A stretch of DNA of 64,000 nt from Austropuccinia psidii (taxonomy: Eukaryota > Basidiomycota > Pucciniomycetes > Pucciniales > Sphaerophragmiaceae): NCBI GenBank assembly GCA_023105745.1, contig JALGQZ010000018.1, forward strand, positions 14,008,273-14,072,272. The letters run 5' to 3'. How positions within the stretch are numbered: the first letter of the stretch is position 1; the number at the start of each line of letters is the position of its first letter. Made by a program: the position numbers and the translations under genes. Shown here piece by piece: positions 11,185 through 22,250 of this stretch. The notes under the pieces are model-generated. The model ran no database searches, had not been told where the DNA came from, and saw only the letters and a program-made list of their open reading frames with translations.

Positions 11185-12600
11185 TGTCAGGATGATACTA
11201 TGATAAAGGTATACCTAGGCTAATTACAACTTTAACTGTGTATGTGACACAGCAGAAAATGATTAAAAAGATTTTATAAGGGTTTATAATAAAATAAAAG
11301 GGTTCTACTATTTAAAAAATAGTGGTGGTGAGCGCTATTGAGAACCCTGGGTGCAGGCTTTATCTGTTGGATTACAATAATTAAAGATTATAATTATACC
11401 TGATTATTTAACCAAGAGTAAAACTGTTTTGGACAGTTTACTACGTATGTTATTCAAGAGCAGGATGAGGAAACAATTCTGGCAGTGAAAAGCCTCCTTT
11501 TTATCCTGAAATGGGGTGGAAAGGGTGCTAGACCTTTCCACGTAGAGGAAGTGAAGATTTTTTCACTCTCTAGTACTGGCTTGTGGTTTGCAAACAGCCT
11601 GTATAGCCTGTATTGGGCTCAGATGTGGTTTTGAAACCACATCTGGGCAGTTTTCACCAATACAGGGTGAAAATTTTCATCTGGGGACCTCACAGCCTGA
11701 TTCTGACGTGTATGACGCGTAGAATGCTGTACAGAAGCTGTATGGGACCCCAGTATTGACTGAAATATGAGGTATTGAATTAAAAACATGCTTCTTCGTC
11801 TATTTGACACCTCATATTCATGATTATGGGGTGTTATCCCATGGTAAGGCTGTATATGACAGCAGGTGGGATTTTGACCTTAAAATGGTCATAACTCTGT
11901 CCGTTTTTGAGATATCAAGCTAAAAGTTGGTTCATTGAATAGCTCTATATGGGCTCTACACAATGGTACCCAACTTGACATGGTTATCATTAAATATGAC
12001 AAAGTTATCCCATGTACAAGTATTTTTGTATATTGGCGTGGTTTGGGCAAAAAGCTGTATTGAGCTTGTTTGGCCAATAACTTCTGTTGTAGTTAAGTTA
12101 TGAGGAAATGGATGGCACCATCAGATAGCCCTGATTGTGCTCTTTCCAAAAAGACCCCACTTTAAGTATCTCACAATAAAACTGTAAAAGTTAGATGAGA
12201 GGTGAATGTTTTGTTCACCGTTATTTGGTCTGAATTTGACCATAACTCAAGTAATACTGGTGCTAGCTCAGTTTGGCTGGTATCATTGGATAGCCCTGGC
12301 TTAGAGCTTCATTTTGAGTACCCATTTGATGGGGTTAAGCCTCTCCTTCTAGATTTTAGATGAGAGGTGAAAATTAAGGTTTATGCTCAGCAATAACTTT
12401 GAGCAGGAATAACTTTGTTATTTCTTGTCCTATGGTGATGGGACTTATATTTTCAGTAAGAGGTGAGTTTCCTCTTTCTTTTGATACCTTTTGAGCCAAT
12501 TTGGCTCAGCTCCATGTTTTGGTGGTATTTTGGCTATACCATTGGTTTATGGTATTTTGGCTGTCATGCTTGTGCTCTGGTTTTGAGTCACAGGCTGACA
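11185..12600 (-). repeat. 5' LTR of the family A element (1416 bp)
   Basis: It matches 2953-4383 at about 98% by eye and lacks 15 bp near 11383. It runs from TGTCAGGATG to CAGGCTGACA on the + strand. It is followed by TATTG, the right copy of the target duplication. Confidence 0.94.
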
Positions 12601-12666
12601 TATTGAGAAAATGTATCTGAATAACAAAACTTGTACATGGAATAACTTTGCCATATTTATTGTTAC
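12601..12666 (+). repeat. Old family A solo LTR, middle fragment
   Basis: Starting with the second TATTG copy, this resumes the LTR interrupted at 2952. The text around ACTTGTACATGGAATAACTTTG matches the reverse complement of the family A LTR near 3760-3800. It breaks off after TTAC at 12663-12666, where LTR X begins. Confidence 0.85.
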
Positions 12667-13317
12667 TGTGGTATTCCATACCTTATTGGCCCAGTTTCAA
12701 GTAAAATTTCATTTATAAGGCTATCAATTGGAGAAAAAACAAAGAAAAATCAATAATTAATCAATCATAATAGAGGGATTCAGCAATAAAATGGATTCAA
12801 ATTCATCAATATGTATAATCCCATAAGCAAATCCTGGAAGAATGGTCCATTTGATTACAAGAATAATAATGAAACAAGGAAAAGAAACAGACAAGCTAGC
12901 AAGAATGTTAAATTTACCAGTGAAAGGGGTAGTGTAACACTTAATTTACCCTAGCTCTGCTCAACCTTTGCATTACTCAGCAATTCAGTTATTAACCTGA
13001 GGACACTTCAATAAGTAATGAATCAAAAATTTATTAATAAACAGTTACAGGACAGAAAGAAAAAGAAATGAATCAATTTATTAAAGGAAAATCCATCAAA
13101 ACCTTAAATTACACAGATTATCTGTGAAAATACAAGCACAGCCACCTGACAAGCCAGTAAATGTAAATTAAAACTATAATTTAAGTTAAATGAAGGAATA
13201 TTAAATCTTGTACAGGACAAATAGAATCCCCACAATACACAGCATTCTCCACCTACAGTTCAAACAATGCACAGACCTATGGTGCAATAGCTATAAAAAA
13301 TCACCTCATCCCCCAGA

Positions 13318-13527
13318 AATGGTGCAACAAACCAAACATATGGTGCAATATCTTAATTAAATGACACCATTTGGATATTTCTCATCAGCTGAATCCCCTC
13401 AAGGCTGTGCATAATAATCTTAAAGTTTAATTAGAATATAACTAAAGTCACAGAAATAGTGCAATATACCAAACATATGGTGCAAGACCTTGAAGAAATG
13501 ACACCATCTCAAAATTTCTCACCAGAA
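13318..13527 (+). repeat. Imperfect tandem duplication in LTR X, about 138-bp period
   Basis: AATGGTGCAACAAACC at 13318 and AATAGTGCAATATACC at 13456 begin two copies. Both contain the phrase ACCAAACATATGGTGCAA and go on to an ATGACACCAT word and TTTCTCA. They lie upstream of the TATA box, where an LTR promoter would carry control sequences. Confidence 0.7.
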
Positions 13528-13657
13528 AAAACATCTCAGATTACATAATCATACATAAAAATGGTATCTCACCACTATAAAGAATTATCCCAGCCAAACG
13601 AAGTGGAAAAATTCTAAGTCCCTTGTTTCTGAGTGCCTCTATGGAGAGCCCAAAGAA

Positions 13658-13665
13658 TATAAATA
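13658..13665 (+). promoter_or_regulatory. TATA box in LTR X
   Basis: TATAAATA is followed by GAGGTCCTCTCTCCCTC, the pattern expected of an LTR promoter and start site. No transcript evidence is available here. Confidence 0.55.
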
Positions 13666-13710
13666 GAGGTCCTCTCTCCCTCATTTTCTCCTCTTCTCCC
13701 GATGAATGCA

Positions 13711-13860
13711 ATTAATTATATACCAAGAAGGAGAATAATTATTCATCCCTCACTAGTAGGTCAGCCTAGTATTATTATTAAATGGGAATTATATACCAAG
13801 AAGGAGAATAATTCATCCATCCCTTACTAGTAGTATAATCTAGTTATTTTATTAAAAGTA
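13711..13860 (+). repeat. Tandem duplication in LTR X, about 76-bp period
   Basis: ATATACCAAGAAGGAGAATA occurs twice, about 76 bp apart. Each copy is followed by an ATTCATCC-like and CTAGTAG-like sequence. This is a small duplication in the likely transcribed part of the LTR. Confidence 0.75.
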
Positions 13861-14081
13861 TTATAGACTTATAAGTTTAATTCATAGTGATCTCTAATTA
13901 ATAGTAGTTAACAGAAGGTCTACTTTATATTATTAATCCACCCTATGTTCAAATTATCAGTCTTATAATTATAAGACTATCAATAATACTCATAATATTG
14001 AGTTTATCCCCATAACCTTTACATTATAAAGGAAAAATATCCTTATTATATCTTCATAATATTAAAAAACAACCTTACAAA

Positions 14082-14085
14082 CATA

Positions 14086-14122
<37 letters not shown>
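14082..14122. repeat. ATT trinucleotide microsatellite
   Basis: An uninterrupted run of TTA/ATT units lies within LTR X. Confidence 0.95.
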
Positions 14123-14126
<4 letters not shown>

Positions 14127-14670
14127 AAAAAAACCTACCCTTATATTATATTATATCACTCATATATTTAACAAACATCTACTCTATATTGAACAATATC
14201 TTACCAATAAATTATTAAAGTTCTTATTATTATATTATATTAAAAATTACCCTCTCAAACCATTAAGTATTATAACAGATATAACATGAAATTGAACTTA
14301 CCCCATTAAAATATATATTATTACTATTATATTAAATCAACCTCTTATACTATTAAGGTCTTACCCCTAAAATAATCTTATATTGTTATTTAAAAACTAT
14401 ATTTTATACTGTTTTAGCTTATAAGTTACTTATCTGATTATTGAATAGGTCTGATAGAGACTGCTGAAAAGTCTTCTCTAGTTGTAAAGCCACAATCTTA
14501 AATATTGATTTGTGAGCTCTGTAGGGATATTGTTTAGTATATTCAGAGGGGAAGCTAAAACCCCATTAGCACCCTTGGTTACAGGATTATTTCAGCAATT
14601 CAAAACTGTTTACCTGTGATTTCCCCCTCAAGGACTGCCTTATCCACTCCACACTAAAAGGAGTTCCACA

Positions 14671-15463
14671 TTACCCATACCAAATGATTTACCATTGTGC
14701 AGAGAACATTCAGAACTACAAAATGAACTAACTTTGAGCTAAATATCTCAAAATATGACAAAGGTATAGCAGCTTTACAGTTAAAATACAACAATTGGGT
14801 CAATACACATTTTCTGTGGGATAATATACCATAAACATGATTATGAGGTGTCAAAAAGACAAAGAAGAATGTTTATACTTCAATAACTCATAGTTAACTC
14901 AATATTGGGGTCCCATACAGGTTTTGTATAGCATTTTATGTGTCATACACATCAGAAGAGGGCTGTGTAGTTCCAAGAAGAAAATGGGAAAACCACCCAG
15001 ATGTGGTTTCAAAACCACAGCTGAGCCCAATAAAGTGTATACAGGCTTTGTGGAAACCAAAATCTAGTACTCTGAAGTGAAAAACTCTTCACTTCCTCCA
15101 CGTGGATGGTCTAGAGGGCCATTCCACCCCATTTTAGGGTAAAAGGAGGCCTTTTCTCCACCAGAAAAGGTTTTTCCTATGTAGTGAAACTGTCTAAAAC
15201 AGTTATACTATTGGAAATAACCAGGTATGATTATAAATTTATTTATTGTAGTCTCTTATTATAATAACCCCATTGATAAAGCTGCACCCAGGGCTTTCAA
15301 CAGCGCTCACCACCACTATTTCTTAATAGTAAAGCCCTTAATACTTCATTTTAAACTCTTATTGTCATCTTCAAACCTTTCTTGAAGTACTTTAACAGTG
15401 TCACGGTCATAGTTAAAGCTGTAAATAGTCCTATTATAACTTCATCATAGACTCAGCCTGACA
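14671..15463 (+). repeat. Old family A solo LTR, right fragment
   Basis: It begins with the second TTAC, continues the LTR interrupted at 12666, and ends GACTCAGCCTGACA. ATTAT at 15464-15468 matches 2398-2402. The three fragments together total about 1.4 kb, the family A LTR length. It retains recognisable phrases such as CCCAGATGTGGTTTCAAAA and GCGCTCACCACCACTATT. Confidence 0.88.
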
Positions 15464-15604
15464 ATTATTTGTGCATCTTGTTTTTATGGAAAATCAAGTT
15501 TATTATTAATCAAATATGGTAGGTATGAGGAAGGTTCCATGATATCAAAGGTAGAATTTATATTTCCTATTTATTTGGAAGAATCAGAAAATATTCATTA
15601 TTTG

Positions 15605-16100
15605 TCATCTGAGTTCTCTTCAGTGACATCATCCCCATCTTCATCTGGTGCTTTGTCCATGTCAATTGATTTTATTTTCCCTCTTTTTGGACATTTATTA
15701 GCTAAATTTGTGGTAATTTGGAAAAAAATTACACTTTATTACTGTCCACCCAGACCTTTTTTCAACATTTGTGGAATTTGTTTTTGGAATTTTCATCAGC
15801 ATAATATTTCAAAGGTGTTGTAAAGCATGATTTTAAGATGAATGCTGCTAGAAACAATTTTTGATCCAGTTGTTACTTCCTCCAATATATTGGTAATATC
15901 CTCTGCTTAGAATTTTTCTTCTTCCTTATTTAAAAATGTGCTTTAAGCCTTTTCTGCATCATCTCAGAATATATTTAAAACTAATGAATTCTGAAATGTA
16001 CAGGAGAAATGCTGTAAGTGTGTCTTTTTGTTATCAAAGACATGTTATATATTTTCCTCTTTGATAATAAAGTTTTGTAGTTTCAAAACATGTTTCTGTA
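15605..16100 (-). pseudogene. Decayed Ty3 gag remnant (capsid to zinc knuckle)
   Basis: On the minus strand, in broken frames, one reads a capsid-like stretch (QKDTLTAF, then FKYILR). This is followed by EDITNILEEVTTGSKI and then a knuckle end, LANKCPKRGKIKSIDMDKA, with an acidic tail DEDGDDVTEENSDD. The order matches the Gags of the two full elements (EEYINALEDIVTRTKI, then LANNC, then an acidic tail). Several stops and shifts show it is old. The pol part that should follow at lower coordinates is missing. Confidence 0.7.
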
Positions 16101-19100
16101 ATATTTAACTATGTAACTAATAATAAAATTAATCTTATTTTAGCTATTGTACTATGTCTGCTCTTGTTTATTTAATAAAAACAACTCTAATTATATTGAT
16201 CATTAATTAATATAATAATGAATATTAATAATATGATGTGAATGAAGCTATAGTATATACATATACATATATATATATATTATAATAACAATATAACCAA
16301 TAGGAAAATCATAAGAGTAAGGTAATTCTACCAAAAGTAGTTTCAACTTGAAATATGTTATTTATACTCAAATAAAAAAACATTACAAATTATTTTTAAA
16401 TAATAAGATAAAGAAGCACTAATGATAATAAAGTGCCTACTGGTTTCAAAAAAATTCCTATCTAAAAGTATATTTTTTAGAAAAACATCCAGAAATACAA
16501 ATAAAAATGGGATCTATTTGAGAGAAAGATGAATCAAAATGATGCAACTAAATTCATTGATTTATACTAAGATATTGTTATAAAATATTAAGCACAAAAC
16601 CTTTTAAATTTCATTGTATCAAAAAAATACTGAAATTCTTATTGTTAATGCTTATATAAGTAGTTATATTAGTTCTAAGCTGGGTTTAATTCTGAAGTTT
16701 TCTCATGTATTGAGGGGCTCCTTTCTCATCAAATGAATCCCCTCAAGGTGTAAATTAGTACAAGTATTTGGTTAAATTTCCATAATACTCTCAGTAAGAT
16801 TAATATAGATTTTTACACCAAATAATACTAAAACTATCCTTTTGTTGGAGTTTGATCAATATTTTTAAGGATTAGGTGTCCAAAAAAGATGATATTAAGT
16901 CAAATAAGCTCATAAATATTTCTTGTTTTTCATTATAATAGCTTCTTTGGGATTATATTAGTCACTTGCATAAATTTTATTTTATATCATGGCACTATTT
17001 TGTAATTTTTCTCTATTTTTCACCATGAGGAAACCTATGAAATTTTACTCTAAAATGAACACATAACTACCTTTATTCTATCTCCTTACTCCGAAAATGA
17101 ATTATTGAAAGCTTTAGGTATTTGAATAAGCATATAAAAAACTCTCACTTATGAGATACTCTAAATCCAAATTTTCCTATAGCAGGAAAAATGTTATTCT
17201 CACTAGAATAAAATATTCATCAATTTTATATTCCCAATAAAATTAGTTTTGGTGAGCAAGCCTGGAGAGATTATATTTAATACCCTTGAGCTTGATCAAA
17301 ATTCATAAGAAAACAAACATTTTTTACCTATCAAGAAAATTTGGGGGTTTACTCAAAATGTTTCACTTTTGTGGGGGGTTTAAGTGTAAGTTGTAATTTA
17401 AACTTGAATAAGCTTCAATAAGCCTGTCTTTTAACTTTTCTATAAGGCTTTAACATCAAATAAAATGCAAAAAACTCATCCAAAACTTGATTTGGCTGCA
17501 TAACCCTAATTAAGGGTGGAACAATTTAAAAGCTTCTCTCTAAGAAGATTTCAAAAAATTGGTTACCCTAGAACCTTTTTTCAGAATCCCTTGGTCCCAC
17601 CTTTTTTTGTGGTATTTCTCCTTTCTATATATTTAACGCAATATTATGATACTTTTGGCTTCTTGAGGACAAAATCCCAACAATATCTAACACTTGTATG
17701 GAAAACACAAGGCTAATTTTAAAACTGCACACCACACCTGAATCTTATCACTTGTTTTCTAAGTTAAGTAATACATAGTGTAGCTTTGTTTCTATTCTAA
17801 CTTATTGAAGCTCTTTCAGAAGAAAAACTCTTAAATTTTTGTAAAATCACAATAAAATACTATTTCCGCCCTTTTAAACCAAAATAAAGTCTTTAAGGTA
17901 AAATACTCCGTGGTACTACCCTAGGTAAAATTGAATCATAAATTTTGAAATAGAATTGTTTTTTTATATTTGAAATAAAAATCTAATTGAATAGTTTTAT
18001 ATTTAAATAAATAAGTACTTTTTTGATATTTTTTCAAGTAAAGATGAATATTATTGAGGGATTTTGTGAGTTCTTTGGGAATTTACAATATTCCTCAAGG
18101 CTCACAGTTTCAAATTTAACTTCTAATCATCATTGGACCTTTTTTTTGATTATTTTTCTTTTTACACAAAGTTCAGCTTAGGTGTAAATGTACTTTTCTC
18201 AGTTTAGTATACCATATATGAGATTATTTGGTAAACAAGGTATTGGATACAGCTATTACCAAGATTTCTGATAATAAATTCCATATTTTCATATTCTGAT
18301 TCACCACTTAAGTACAATCATTACTTACCTTTGCAACTTCTTTCAGTAGCTAATGACCCATTGATGGTTCCCGGTTATGGGAATAGGACTAAAACTCATT
18401 CTTTACTTGTGAATCTCACACATAAAATAACTGTGGATTAGAGTTCCCTCTTTTCCAATCTTTAAAAGTACGTGTAGAAATACTTGGCAAGCTGTCCAGA
18501 AATAGTTCAATTCTACATAGTTTACTTTTTTTCACCTTGTGGAGTTTATGTATTAATGTTGAAATCGTTGTATCAAATTAATTGACTCAGTTTTCTACAT
18601 TAATTCCTCAATTGTGATTTATTTTCATCACTGTTTCTTTATGTTATTATCAGAGACTACCTTGTTTAATCTTACTGATTTTTGATAATATTTTGTGTTA
18701 GGTATTGAATCAATTTCTCAAGGAAATTGTATTCTTCTTTAATTTAGAAAGTGATTGTGACATCATCAAGGATCTGTTTATTATCTTTAATCAAATTTAT
18801 TGATCTATGTATTCTTGTTGCAATTATGTCATTAATATCCAGTTTGAAATGTTCATTTGTTAGTTTCCAAACTATGATATACAGTTCATTAATTTTGATT
18901 AATATTACTTTGTCAGTATTTAATGATTTATGTGTTCTTTAAGATTCCTAAAAAATATCAATTTTTCATTCGTTTGGCTAAAACCTAGATTGTTTTTCTC
19001 AAGGTTGTTACAATTATTATAATTTTCATCATAAAAATGACTTTTTAGATTATTTATGTTCAAATGAAGATCTGGAAATTCATCCACAATCTGAAAAATC

Positions 19101-19220
19101 ATTTCTATTATTTTAGTTAGGCTTATCCCCTTTTTTGAGTTTTAATAATGGTTCTGGAAATTGGAAACACATTCTCCATGGCATCATGTACCCATGGATG
19201 GTTCCTGGAATTTTCCCTTT
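16101..19220. other. AT-rich sequence, nothing identified
   Basis: No supported gene. An (AT)n run lies near 16260-16280. A TGTTGGGATTTTG-like LTR end on the minus strand ends at 17682, but no partner end or target duplication was found. The minus-strand frame at 18920-19102 may belong with the coding-like stretch at 19221-19463. Confidence 0.5.
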
Positions 19221-19463
19221 TCATAAGCTTGTGGTTCCGTTTAAACATTTTAATTTATGCTTATGGAAACCAGAGGTATTGGTTTTGTAATTTTTTTGGC
19301 TTTCTGGGGGTATTCTTTTCTTAATTCTGATACCAGAAGCATAATATTTTTCTTTCTCATAAATGGATTGCACCCATCCAACAGCCTTCATGTTTTTTGG
19401 ATTATCCAGAAGCTTCCCCAAAGTCATGTTATAGTTGATAAAATTCTTCCAAGGATCTCCCAA
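19221..19463 (-). pseudogene. Coding-like minus-strand remnant, unknown
   Basis: An 80-codon frame has balanced composition (DPWKNFINYNMTLGKLL, then MKAVGWVQSIYEKEKYY) in an AT-rich background. The same strand stays protein-like with interruptions down to about 18900. I do not recognise a family. It may be a decayed transposon or gene exon, or chance. Confidence 0.3.
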
Positions 19464-22044
19464 TATTTAAAACTCTTTGTGTTAAATCAAATTGTTATAT
19501 GCCTTTTATCTATATTTGTAAATTACAGATAAATATTATTGTAGCAGTTTCAGCTGCTTTTGAAGGCAAAGGAATTTAATCAGATTAAAAATGGAAAATA
19601 TTATCTGTATTTGGATTATATACTGACCTTTTCATTTGTGCAAATTATTTTCTTCTGCTAAAATCATGTTTATAGCCTTTTTCAAAAGGTTGTTGAGGTG
19701 CTATAGCTGGCTCCTCATTCAGTTTAAGGAATGAGTATGAGTTCAAAAGCTTAATAGAAATAATTTTAAATCAAAAAACCTATTATTTACCAAATTATTA
19801 GCTTTTTTGAGTGTACTAACAATTTCAATATTGATAAACTCTGAATAAATTGGTTTTTATTAATTATCTTGAGCTATGATAATTGAGCTCCTATGATAAG
19901 AATCAACAGTACTGGTAGTAATAATGCTACTTAATGTTGATGCTTCTTCAATATTTCCTTGTATTACCATGGTTTCAGATACTGAGATCAAATAATAAAA
20001 CAAAATTTCAAGTAAAAAATAGAAATTTTTAAAGAAAAATGAAAATCAATCTACAATTATTATGCAAAAAAAAAACAGGAATTTCGTTAAAATTATGAGT
20101 ATGTTTTATATATTTTTGATGTTTTCAATAAAAGGGATATAATTGACCAGAGTAAGAAAATTATTCCAGAGGGAAAATTCCATGTCTGGGACAAAAATCT
20201 AAGGTTTGGATATAAAACTTTCATTAAAAAATCAAGTACTTTTACTTTCCTCAAACCTTTTATGAGTTAAAAATATTGATAATTTTAATTTTAGAATTTT
20301 TTGAAGAAATTAATTCCAAAAGCATGCTTTTAACTTTATGAGTATAAAAACATATCAGAAATGTTCATTGTTTTAACAAAAATAAAAAATTTATACAAAA
20401 ATACTCTACAAAATATTTTCAAGGCTACAAAAGACATCTCCTGAAAAGAAATTTTAATTTGAATTGATTGGGAAAAAAATTTCAAGAAATTAACATGAGA
20501 AAAGACTCTTTGAAAATACCTTAATTATTACATATATAATTGAATTGCAATATCACAGTAGAGATGGAATTCTAAATTTCTCATCTTTGAGTTTCACTTC
20601 AATCATGTGATAAATTTTCTCATTTTAAATAGTACATTCAAAATACTTAAATTGCTCATAGCTTCTCAATGGCACACCAAACCTCATTTTCAACACAAAA
20701 AATGACATTTAACAACACATTTGGTGTGGCTAATAATAATGCTTGATTATTTTCAGATATTGATAATTAAAATACTTTGAGCTTAATTTAAGCTTATTTG
20801 GATATGAGTTAAAAAAGTTTTACTGAGAGGTGACCCAGCCTGAAACTTTATGTGGAGGAAAATGGAATGAGAAAACTGATTGGCCTAATTATTGGGAGAA
20901 AATTTGTAATAAATCTTAATAATTTTTTTCAAAAAATATTCTGTTTATTGAAATATCTGTTGAATTTTCAAGTTAAATAATTTTTCAAGTAGAACAGTAG
21001 TTTGATAATTTTATAAAACATTTATTTTTAAGTTTTTTTTAATATTTGAAGATTACTATTTTATTTTTATTTATTAATGAAAATTCAATTTGTGGTCTTT
21101 GGGGTATCTGAAAATAGCTGTAAGGCTCAAAATTTCTATCTGAAGACTCAAAGCCAGAGTAGAAGCATAAAATAAAAAGACAATAGCCTATTCTATTACT
21201 GATTATATATATATATATATCAAGAAAAGGGATCTGAGCTAATTGATTCTATGGAAGTGTCTACATAGAGGTGGAAAGTTTTTTTTCTCAATATACCATT
21301 TTTATCAAAATTGGTGAAAGTCCCCCAAAGACATTTGAATCAAAGTAAAATCTGATCCAATGTGTCTCACAGCCACTTGAAAACAATTTTTTTCTTAAAT
21401 AAGATACTTTTTTCACCAAATATTATCAGTAACTGCGTGATTTATAGCTGAGAAAATAAAGGGAGAACTAAGCGAAAATATCAATTTGGCTTCTCATCTA
21501 ACTTTTTTGTAGCATAGAGAAGCCACACTGATAATATTGCTTATTAGATCTATCAATAAAGGATATCTAATTATGTATCCTATTTCCTTGTACTACCTCT
21601 AGGATGCAATGTATTATTCTAAACCCGCAAAATAATTCCGATTTACAAATTCTACGTTGAAGCCCAATTAATGTTTATGGAAAACATTCTAAAATAATAA
21701 GAATTCAAAATATAGAAACAGGACCTTCAATTTCATTCACGTATCACTCTTTTATCTCAAATTCCTCCTGAGATTTGATGTCAGGAAGGTTTGTAGGTAA
21801 AAATAAAGGCTTAAAGAGCTTTTGAATAGTTAATAAACTTTCACATATAGGCTCTACCACGCTAAAGAGTTACTCAAGGCCTTAAAATACATCTGATGGA
21901 AACACTCATACAATTGAAACCAAAAGATATCCAGGATAATCAAATACAGATTCTATGAAATTAATACGAAACTTTATCCCTAATAGGCTATTTATAGCAA
22001 TATCAGGGAGAACAGATAGAGTACGAATTTAAAAAGCTCATAAT
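19464..22044. other. AT-rich sequence, nothing identified
   Basis: Only low-complexity A/T-rich text is visible, with a short (AT)n run near 21205-21221. No element ends were recognised. Confidence 0.5.
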
Positions 22045-22250
22045 TACCGAAAGCTTTTGTTCTTAATTTTTCTTTATTCTGAAAACTGGCTGAGCTATCT
22101 GGTCTTGAAGATCCATCAAAGCCTTTATTTAACGCTTCAGCCACAAGTGGAATTACAGATTTAAAATCTCTTACTCTGAGGTCACAGAAGCGGAAATAAA
22201 ATCTCAGATCCTCAAAAAAAAGGTTTAAATGTTCCTTTTATCACAAAAAT
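22045..22250 (-). pseudogene. Coding-like minus-strand stretch, unknown
   Basis: An open frame without ATG reads FEDLRFYFRFCDLRV, then DFKSVIPLVAEALNKGF, then SASFQNKEKLRTKAF. It ends at a possible donor (TTTCG/GTAATT). Its base composition is clearly richer in G+C than the flanks. A further open stretch (about 21880-22000, minus) reads INSLLGIKFRINF. It could be an exon of a decayed gene. No family is recognised. Confidence 0.3.

Larger units (their letters stand above)
2953..12600 (-). mobile_element. Ty3 chromovirus, family A, near complete
   Basis: This is a complete LTR retrotransposon on the minus strand. Its direct LTRs begin TGTCA and end TGACA. It is flanked by a perfect 5-bp target duplication, TATTG, at 2948-2952 and 12601-12605. 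In sense order it has the 5' LTR (11185-12600), a PBS-like sequence, a leader with a splice acceptor, an N-terminal exon, a predicted intron, gag-pol, a chromodomain, a purine tract and the 3' LTR (2953-4383). By eye the LTRs differ at about two dozen positions plus one 15-bp indel, so they are near 98% identical and the insertion is fairly young. One in-frame TAA at 4939-4941 cuts the polyprotein in the C-terminal part of integrase. The element sits inside an older, oppositely oriented LTR of its own family. Confidence 0.95.
12667..14670 (+). mobile_element. LTR X: 2.0-kb solo LTR of a third family
   Basis: It is a 2004-bp insertion with short inverted ends, TGTGGTATTCC and GGAGTTCCACA. TTAC at 12663-12666 is repeated at 14671-14674. 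Removing the insertion and one TTAC restores the expected family A LTR text (TTGTTACCCATACC, as in the copy near 29550). It has no coding capacity, so a solo LTR is the simplest reading. A TATA box at 13658-13665 and a following pyrimidine-rich stretch suggest + sense. The duplication is 4 bp, or 5 bp with one mismatch. Confidence 0.75.

Noticed and set aside
17480..17682. Possible LTR end TGTTGGGATTTTG on the minus strand with a TATA-like motif
   Set aside because: No opposite end, second copy or target duplication was found in the window.
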